Assembly (NCBI RefSeq): GCF_027409185.1
Contig: NC_084469.1
Location: forward strand, 31,858,293-31,922,292
From: Cynocephalus volans
Taxonomy: Eukaryota > Chordata > Mammalia > Dermoptera > Cynocephalidae
Direction: 5' to 3'
DNA length: 64,000 nt
Positions within the stretch are counted from its first letter, which is position 1. The number at the start of each line of letters is the position of its first letter. Made by a program: the position numbers and the translations under genes. Under the pieces are notes generated by a model. It saw only the letters and a program-made list of their open reading frames with translations, did no database searches and was not told the origin of the DNA. This document shows, in pieces, positions 56,419 to 64,000 of this stretch.

Positions 56419-59363
56419 TATTTATTTATTTATTACTAATATTCATGAGATACAAAGCTGATTGTCCCCCCTCCTGTCCATGATGTGGGGGCCAGAGTCA
56501 TACTGGGGGCACATCCATTACCAGAAATTACTTTTGTACCCCTTGTCCCCTTCCAATTATCCCCCAAGCTCCCTCCCCTTCTCTGTCTCCCCTCAACTCC
56601 AATTCGTAGCCCTAGGAATGTTCCCTCCCTCTGTTGGATCACGGCACTACTGTGGTCTTTCTTTCCTGCCTTCCTTTCTCTCTTAGCTCCCACATATGAG
56701 TCAGCACATGTGGTATTTATCCCTCTGTGCTTTGCTTGTTTCACTCAACATAAGTTTCTCCAGGCTCATCCATGTTGTTGCAAATGGGAGTATTTCATTC
56801 TTTTTTATGGCAGAGTAGTATTCCATAGTGTATATATACACCACAGTTTCCTTATCCAATCATCCATTGATGGACATTTAGGTTGGTTCCATATCTTGGC
56901 TACTGTAAACAGAGCTGCAGTAAACATGGGAGTGCAGGTATCTCTTCAACATGATGATTTCCATTCCTTTGGATATATACCCAGAAGAGGGGTTGCTGGA
57001 TCATATGGAAGATCTATCTGTAGTTGTTTGAGAAACCTCCATACTGTTTTCCAAAGTGGTTGTACTAATTTACAGTCCTACCAACAGTGCAGCACTGTTC
57101 CCTTCTCTCCACACCTTTGCCAGCATTTGTTATTCACTGTCTTTTTGATTATAGCCAGTCTACCTGGAGTGAGGTGGTATCTCAATGTGGTTTTAATTTG
57201 CATTTCCCTGATGACTAGTGATGTTGAGCATTTTTTCATGTATCTGTTGGCCATTTGTATGTCTTCCTTTGAAAAATGTCTATTCAGCTCCTTTGCCCAT
57301 TTTTTAATTGGTCCATTTACTTTTTTACTGTATAATTGCTTGTGTTCTATGTATATTCTGGATATTAGTCCTTTGTCGGATGCATAGTTGGCAAAAATTT
57401 TCTCCCACTCTGTAGGTTGTCTTTTCACTCTGTTGATTGTTTCTTTTGCTGTGCAGAAATTTTTTAGTTTAATATAGTCTCATTTGTCTATTTTTTCTTT
57501 TGCTGCTTGTGCTTTCAGGCTCATGTTCATAAAGCCTGTGCCCAGACCTAACTGCTGAAGTGTTTCACCTATATTTTCCCTTAGTAATTTTACAGTTTCA
57601 GGTCTTATACCTAGGTCTTTAATCCATTTTGAGTTGATTTTAGTGTATGGTGAGAGATGCATATCTAGTTTCATTCTTCTGCATATGGATTTCCAGTTTT
57701 CCCAGCACCACTTGTTGAAGAGACAATCTTTTCCCCAATGTAGATTTTTGTTGACTTTGTCTAATATCAGATGGCTATAAGCCGGAGGAGTAATTTCTGG
57801 GTTCTCAATTCTACTCCACTGGTCAGAATGTCTATTTTTATACCAGTACCATGCTGTTTTTGTTACCACAGTTTTGTAGTATAATTTGAAATCAGGCAGA
57901 GTTATGCCTCCGGCTTTGTTTTTTTTTTGCTTAGGATTGCTTTGGCTCTTTGGGGTCTTTCATTTTTCCATATGAAAGTTAAGATTGTTTTTTCCATTTC
58001 TGTGAAGAATGTCATTGGTATTTTGATGGGAATTGCATTGAATCTGTAGATCGCTTTGGGTAGTATAGACATTTTCACAATGTTAATTCTTCCAACCCAG
58101 CAGCATGGAATATCTTTCCATCTTTTTGTGTCTTCTTAATTTCTTTCAGAAGTGGTTTGTAATTCTCATTGTAGAGGTCTTTCATCTCCTTGGTTAAATT
58201 GATCCCTAGGTATCATATTTTTTTGGTGACAGTTGTAAATGGGCTTACTTTCTTTGTTTCTCTTTCTGTTAATTCATTATTTGAGTATATAAATGCTACT
58301 GATTTGGGGGCATTTATTTTGTATCCTGCAACATTACTGAAGTTATTAACTAGCTCTAGGAGTTTTTTGATAGAGTCTTTAGGTTTTTCCCTATATAGCA
58401 TCATGTCATCTGCAAATAGGTAAAGTTTGACTTCATCTTTTCCAATCTGGATTCCCTTTATTTCTTTCTCTTGCCTGATTGCTCTAGCTAGTACCTCCAG
58501 TACTATGTTGAATAGAAGTGGTGAGAGTGGACATTGTTGTCTTGTTCCTTTCCTTAAGGGGAATGCCTTCAATTTTTCCCCACTCAGAATAATACTGGCA
58601 GTGAGCTTGTCATAAATGGCTTTTATAGTGTTATTTTCCTTCTATACCTAATTTGTAGAGATTCGTTATCATGAAGGGATGTTGAATTTTGTCAAATGCT
58701 TTTTCAGCATCTACTGAGATGATCATATGGTCTTTGTCCTTGAGCTTGTTGATGTGATGTATCACATTTATTGACTTTTGTATGTTGAACAATCCTTGCA
58801 TCCCTGGGATGAACCCCACTTGATCATGGTGTATAATTTTTTTAAATATGTCGCTATATTCTAATTGCTAATATTTTTCTGAGGATTTTAGCATCTAGGT
58901 TCATCAAGGATATTGGCCTGTAATTTTCTTTTTTTGTTGTGTCTTTATCTGGTTTTGGTATCAGAGTTATGTTGGCCTTATAGAATGAGTTTGGGAGAGT
59001 AGCATCTGTTTCAATTGTTTGGAACAGTTTCATGAGAATTGGTATTAACTCCTCTTTAAAAGTTTGATAGAATTCAGCTGTAAAGCCATCCGGACCCAGA
59101 CTTTTTTTGTTGGATGATTGCTAATTACCGCTTCAATCTCCTTGCTTGTTATTGGTCTGTTCAGGTTGTCTTTCTCTTCTTGGTTCAGTCTTGGTAGTTT
59201 ATATATGTCTAAAAACTTTTCCATATCTTCCAGATTTTCAAATTTGTTGTCATACAGTTGTTTATAATCGTTTCTAATGATTCTTTATATTTCTGTGGTG
59301 TCAGCTGTAATGTCTCCGTTTTCATTTCCAATTTTTGTTATTTGGGTCTTCTCTCTCCTTTTC
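56419..59363 (-). mobile_element. 5'-truncated L1, 2.9 kb, ORF2 broken
   Basis: A perfect 19-bp TSD ttctcacaggtagaattct flanks it at 56400-56418 and 59364-59382. The tail (AAATA type) is at the low-coordinate end, so it reads on the minus strand, the same sense as XAF1. ORF2 pieces include the reverse-transcriptase core with FADDMMLY (58572-58213), followed by the C-terminal region (57869-57480, 57428-57078). Frameshifts separate the pieces, so it cannot encode a working ORF2p. The 5' half is missing. Confidence 0.93.
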
Positions 59364-59382
59364 TTCTCACAGGTAGAATTCT

Positions 59383-61290
59383 ACCAAATAGAAACTCACA
59401 GTCCAAAATTACAAACACACAGGGAGGCAATCCACCTTAAGGTAGAATCACAGACACAACCAGTAGGATGATTAGCCTCCAAAAAGTTCAGATAATAAAA
59501 CTATAAGATAGAGACTATAAAATAAATTAAAGTGATTAAAACAGAGAAAACAAGAAGACTCTATGAAAATAGAATATGCAAATTAAAAAAAACAGACATA
59601 GAACTTCTAGAAATGAAAAATACAGACATTGAACCTCAACAGATAGGTTAAAAACAGCAAATTAAATGTGGCCAACAAAGGAATGAACTTGAAGATAGAC
59701 TTGAGAAAATTACCACAATATAGGAGAGAGAAATAAAGAGAGAAAATGTGAAAGGTTAAGAAACATGAAGCTATATAATAAGAAGACCTAATATACATCT
59801 AATATGCTCCTGAGGAAGAGTTAGGAGAATGTTGGAGAGCTGGGGAGTGTTGGGGATTCAAGGAGATAGTAGATGAGAATTTTTCAGAAATGATTAAGAA
59901 TATAAATCTTTAGATTCAGTAAGGAGGAATCCTGAGCAGAAGAAAAAAACCCCACATTTGAGTACATTGTTCTGAGCAGGATGAATAAAAATAAACCCAC
60001 TCTTAGATACGTTACAGTGAAACCATGGAAGATCAAAGGCAAAGAGGATCTTCAAATCAACCAAAGGAATTTGATTATCTACAAAGGAATGGCAATTAGA
60101 CTGAAAGCAGACTCACTAACAACCATAACAGAGGCAGAAGACAGGGACTAATCAAAATACTATGAAAATAGCTCTTAATCTAGAATTTGATATCCAGCTA
60201 AACTATCATTCAAGAATGCAGGAAAAAAGGCAACTAAAGATTTACTACTTACAGGTTCTTGCTGAGAGAGCTACTAAGATGTATTTCAGGAAGAGAGAAA
60301 TCTTACCCAGAAGGGAAGCTTGAAGTCTAAGCAAGAATGTGAGCAAAGACAAGGGTAAACTTGTGAGTATATCCAAACAGACATGAATTGCCTAAAATAA
60401 CAGTAATAATACAGTTGGCCCCCATTTACCCAGGTTCCACATCAGTGGATTCAACCAACCACAGAAAGAAAATATTAAAAAAAGAAAAACCAATAAAAAA
60501 TAACAATACAACAATAAAAAGTAATATAAATTTAAAAGATAAGTATTTACAACTATTTACATAGTGTTTACATTGTGTTGGGTATTATAAGTAATCTAGA
60601 GATGATTTAGAGCAAATGGGAGGATGTGTGGTTTTAGGCAAGTACTGTGCCATTTTATATCAGAGACCTGAGCATCTGCAGATTTTGGTATCTGCAGGGT
60701 CCTAGAACCCAACCACTGTGGATACCAAGGGATGACTGGTAATGACTAAAGAGGGGTAGTATGAAAACAAGGTGGAACAAAAGTCTGGCAGCATTTCCAC
60801 ATAAGATGGGGGTAGAGGGTCAGAGTTAATGTTCTCAAATCCATATATTGTTTGTAAGGAGGATAGAGATAATGATGAATTTTAGACTTTATTAAGTCAA
60901 ACATTCAAATTAAAATGCTAAGGGTAACTGCTAAAATAACAGAAATAGAATGTAAAAATTGACAAATCAGTAGAAAAGAAGAAAGAGAATAAAGAAAACT
61001 TGCTCAATGCAACTGAAGGCAAAAGCAGCCACAGCAGAAATAAACAAGCACCGTAAATGGAAGGGCTGGAAAAGGTAGTAGAAAATAATTAGGAATATCA
61101 TTGGGAGTGAGGAAGCTATTGTGATTAAGTAAGAAAATGACCATATTTCAAAGATATTAAAGAATGATGGGTGAAATAACAGAGTATCATGGATTTGCTT
61201 TAAAATACTTCAGAAAAAAAAAGGGTAGATGAAACAAATGTGGAAAGTTTTTGATTATTGTCATATCTGGGAAATGACATGGGCTTATTG
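59383..61290 (+). repeat. HAL1/L1-like sequence, interrupted by a Tigger-like element
   Basis: gaaaccatggaagatcaaag, caaaggaatggcaattagac, tgatatccagctaaactatc and later gggtaactgctaaaataaca are typical of HAL1 and old L1 3' regions. All frames are broken. Confidence 0.55.
60412..60739 (+). mobile_element. Tigger/MER2-like DNA transposon
   Basis: It begins cagttggcccccatttaccc, then ggattcaaccaaccacagaa, and ends ccactgtggataccaaggga and gactg, flanked by TA. This is the standard layout of small Tigger derivatives. Confidence 0.72.
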
Positions 61291-61299
61291 TATTAGTTC

Positions 61300-62410
61300 T
61301 CTACTTTCATTTTTAGGAAAATTTTTGTAATGATAAAAACATTGAGATGGTAGATAGATTCTATAGCCATCCAAGCTCTCATTTTCAGGCATATAAGATC
61401 TAAAAATTTGCCTCCCATGCTTTCTTTCTCGAGACACTTTTTGATGATATGTTCTATCAAACAAGGAGTAAACCAAAAAAGAGAAAGACCTGACCTGAGA
61501 TATGGGGAACAGAACTCCAGTACTGGGGAGAGTGGGAGAAATTCCCAGAATGACAGCTACTCATCAGACGTGGGAATAATGTGCCCCCAAAATGAAATGG
61601 ATAGAATAGCTGATGTGTTTCATTGTACTGAGGGGGAATTTTCAGATCTGGTAGAGAGTTTTAGGGATGATTTAGTGATAAGTATCTAGAAAGGGAAGCA
61701 AGTGAAAAATTGAAGCAATTATTTGCTCCATGGGCAAAGCTGTGGCAGAGAGAATACCATTTCAGATTACGTTTAAGACGTTTAAGACGTCTCTCAAGCA
61801 TTCATCTGAAGGTGCTGAGCAGGTGGTTATATATGAGTCTAGAGTCCAGACTGAAATATAAATTAGGGACTAGACTGCCTACATATGGCATTTTTTAAAA
61901 CTGGGAGATTGAATGAAATTATTGAGGTAGTGAATATAGGTTCAGACCCGAGACTGAGCCATGGATCCCCCCAAGATTAAGAGTTTGGGGAGCTAGAGAA
62001 GGAGAGACCACTGAGATCACTGAATGCCAGGAGAGTGTGGTGCCCTGGGAGCCAAGAGAGTGAATTGAGGGGGAGGAAGAGAGGAATACTGGCATTAAAC
62101 GCTCCTCATAAATTGAGGGCTGAGAACTGAGCCTTGGATTTAGCAATGGGAAGGTCCCTGGTGATTTTTACAAGAGTAGTTTTGGTGGAGTCGGGGGGTG
62201 GGTGGGTGGGCACAGTAGCCAGACTGGAGTAGGTAGAAGACTAGGAGAAGAAGAAACGGGGACAGTGACTACAGACAACTGATTTGAATGTTTTGCTACA
62301 AAGGGGAACAAAGAAACACAATGGTAGGGGGCAGGAAATGGGATCAAGAAAGTATTTTTGTTTTTCTGTTTTTGGGTCACTTAACATAAAGACTGAGAAC
62401 CATAAAACCA
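61300..62410. other. XAF1 intron sequence, no gene or named repeat
   Basis: Purine-rich, apparently decayed repeat. The 93-codon frame at 61408-61689 has no family resemblance and no splice context. Confidence 0.5.
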
Positions 62411-62418
62411 CCTAGCAG

Positions 62419-62498
62419 GAGGGCACTTCCATAAGTTCATGGAAAGATTCTTAATATCCTTTAAATTTATTTTTTCACGAACTTTTTGAAGTACCCTT
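62419..62498 (+). mobile_element. 80-bp palindromic mariner-like MITE
   Basis: The ends gagggcacttccataagttc and cgaactttttgaagtaccc pair as inverted repeats, matching the copy at 18668-18745. Confidence 0.72.
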
Positions 62499-62509
62499 AT
62501 ATACATGAT

Positions 62510-63430
62510 TCCATCCCTAATTTTCAAATAATTAAAAAAAAGAGGATGCTTTTCATGCAAGGCCAAAGAGAGTGCCATTGATGTAAGTATTTGTTAGTGT
62601 GTTACCCCTTTAAAAACTTGTCATAACAAATATTAGAATGTAGTGAACAGTTTTGAGACTTGGTCCTCGCCTATGTGTACAGCTCATGTAACCTCTCCTT
62701 GTTGCAGGAGAGAGCGGGGGATTGCTGGCGTGGTACAGAGGTGACCTTGTGTAGGCAAGAGAGGAGAGGTGCAGCACAGCGTGGGGCATGCGCTTTATTT
62801 AGGTAGGAACACAGAAAGCTCCATGGTAACCGGTGGGAAGCCAGAATTTGTGAGTGTGATGCTGGTAAGCTCTAGTGTCGAGTGGTCATGGACGTCCTCT
62901 TTTCATGAAGAAGAGGATTAATCACTCTCCCCAATTTCTTGAAAAGAAGAAAGAAGCTCAGGGAGGTTGCAGAGCCAGTCCGTGGCAGAGCAGAACTAAA
63001 ATTCAGCGTTTCTGAACACACGTCCTGATCCATGTTAGGTAGAGCTCCCCACCTCCCTTCCGCCTTCACGTAAGGGTGTACGTGTAGGTGTCCTTGGTTA
63101 CCGGTCTGAGCATTTTGAAGGGCAGGGCCAGCTTCACTCTTGTCTTGGTGCTCACCAAGTGTCTTCTGATTCTAACAGAAGACACGGGCCACTTATGTCA
63201 TAGAATAAGCATCGGTGTGAAGGAAAACTCATTGACAGGTGATTTCAATGTGCAGTTGAGAGTCACTTGGCTGGGGCAGCGCTTCTCAGACTTGAAACAG
63301 CTGGGGAATCTCAGGACCCTGCATATTTTGCTTGAGCATTTTTAGAGGAGGGCCTGGGAGTCTGCATTTCGAACAAGCTCCAGGTGATGCTGATGCTGCT
63401 GGTCCACAGACCACACTTCAAAAAGCAAGG
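62510..63430. other. XAF1 intron sequence, no gene seen
   Basis: A possible MIR-like core lies at 62940-63020 (ctcagggaggttgcagagcc). The zinc-finger exons of XAF1 were sought here on the minus strand and not found. Confidence 0.5.
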
Positions 63431-63434
63431 AGCG

Positions 63435-63600
63435 GGCCAGACCCTGGCTCACTTGGGAGAGTGCAGTGCTGATAACACCAAGGCCACGGGTTCGGATCCC
63501 TATATAGGGATGGCCGGTTTGCTCACTTGGGAGAGCGTGGTGCTGACAACACCAAGTCAAGGGTTAAGATCCCCTTACCAGTCATCTTTGGAAAAAAAAA
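63435..63600 (+). mobile_element. t-SINE dimer
   Basis: Unit 1: gctcacttgggagagtgcag, the B box gggttcggatccc and tatatagggatggccggttt. Unit 2: gagcgtggtgctgacaacac, gggttaagatccccttacca and gtcatcttt with poly(A). The TSD aaaaagcaaggagc is at 63421-63434 and 63601-63614. Confidence 0.88.
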
Positions 63601-63624
63601 AAAAAGCAAGGAGCTGGTAGGTGG

Positions 63625-64000
63625 AAACAACCCAGAGGTTTGTCGAGAGATGGATGGATAAACTCAATGTGGTATGACCATAAAAAGGCCACACAAGGAA
63701 TAAAGTGCTGATCCATGTTACAACTACATCATGGGTAAATCTTGAAAACGTTATGTTAAGTGAAAGAAGCCAGTCACATAAGACCACATACAGGATTCCA
63801 TTTATATGAAATATCCAGCATAGGAAGATCCATGGGGATAGAAATCAGATTAGTGTTTGCCAGGGGCTGGAAAGTGGGGAGTGGGAGTAGATGCTAATGG
63901 GCACAGGGTTTCTTTTTGGGGTGATAAAAATGTTCTGAAACTAGATTGCACATCATTGTGAATGTACTAACTGTCACTAATGGTAAATTTTATGTTATAT
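63625..64000 (+). repeat. Old L1 3' end, running off the window
   Basis: atgttaagtgaaagaagcca, tttgccaggggctggaaagt and gtgataaaaatgttctgaaa are a typical ancient L1 end. The t-SINE dimer at 63435 sits just before it. Confidence 0.75.

Noticed and set aside
56485-57387. 300-aa plus-strand frame
   Set aside because: It is the antisense of L1 ORF2 and its 3' UTR inside the 2.9-kb L1.
55400-64000. Zinc-finger exons of XAF1
   Set aside because: No Cys/His-rich frame with splice sites was seen on the minus strand. They should lie beyond the window.

Overview
This is a window of mammalian nuclear genome. It contains short exons with GT/AG splice sites, long introns, CpG islands, ancient MIR, L2, MaLR and L1 repeats, and no operons. 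Three protein-coding genes are recognisable: TEKT1 (+ strand, 5' end outside the window), FBXO39 (- strand, complete coding sequence) and XAF1 (- strand, only the last two coding exons inside). From memory this is the human 17p13 order XAF1-FBXO39-TEKT1, read here in the opposite direction. At least ten tRNA-only SINEs occur, with tRNA-Ile-like heads, monomers and dimers, poly(A) tails and clear target-site duplications (TSDs). They resemble the t-SINE/CYN family described from colugos (Dermoptera), and no Alu, B1 or carnivore/ungulate SINE is seen. I infer a colugo such as Galeopterus or Cynocephalus (about 75 % sure).

Layout. 1-7.7 kb: upstream or 5' intron of TEKT1, with a broken L1, two related solo LTRs and a HAL1/L1 fragment. 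7.8-24.4 kb: six TEKT1 coding exons. They encode residues 64-418 with intact splice phases and the tektin signature nonapeptide. The 10.3-kb sixth intron holds a nested hAT-Charlie transposon. 24.5-47.3 kb: the intergenic region between the convergent TEKT1 and FBXO39 genes. It is rich in MaLR LTRs, MIRs and L1/HAL1 copies, and holds an unexplained CpG island (38.9-39.3 kb), a ~170-bp tandem repeat (41.3-41.7 kb), an L1 with a 5' inversion (44.8-46.0 kb) and a third solo LTR. 47.4-50.1 kb: FBXO39 coding exons. 52.8-53.35 kb: a strong CpG island, the likely FBXO39 promoter. 53.75-55.4 kb: the XAF1 3' end. 55.4-64 kb: a large XAF1 intron with a 2.9-kb L1 inserted in HAL1-like sequence, a Tigger-like element and more t-SINEs.

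TEKT1 is a structural protein of ciliary and flagellar doublet microtubules. FBXO39 is an F-box substrate adaptor for SCF ubiquitin ligases. XAF1 is an interferon-inducible zinc-finger protein that binds XIAP. They are neighbours but have no known shared pathway. FBXO39 and XAF1 are head-to-tail, with only about 0.4 kb between the XAF1 poly(A) signal and the FBXO39 CpG island. I found no microbial-type system, CRISPR array or novel protein system. The unusual content is in mobile elements and in a few unexplained repeat or promoter-like stretches.
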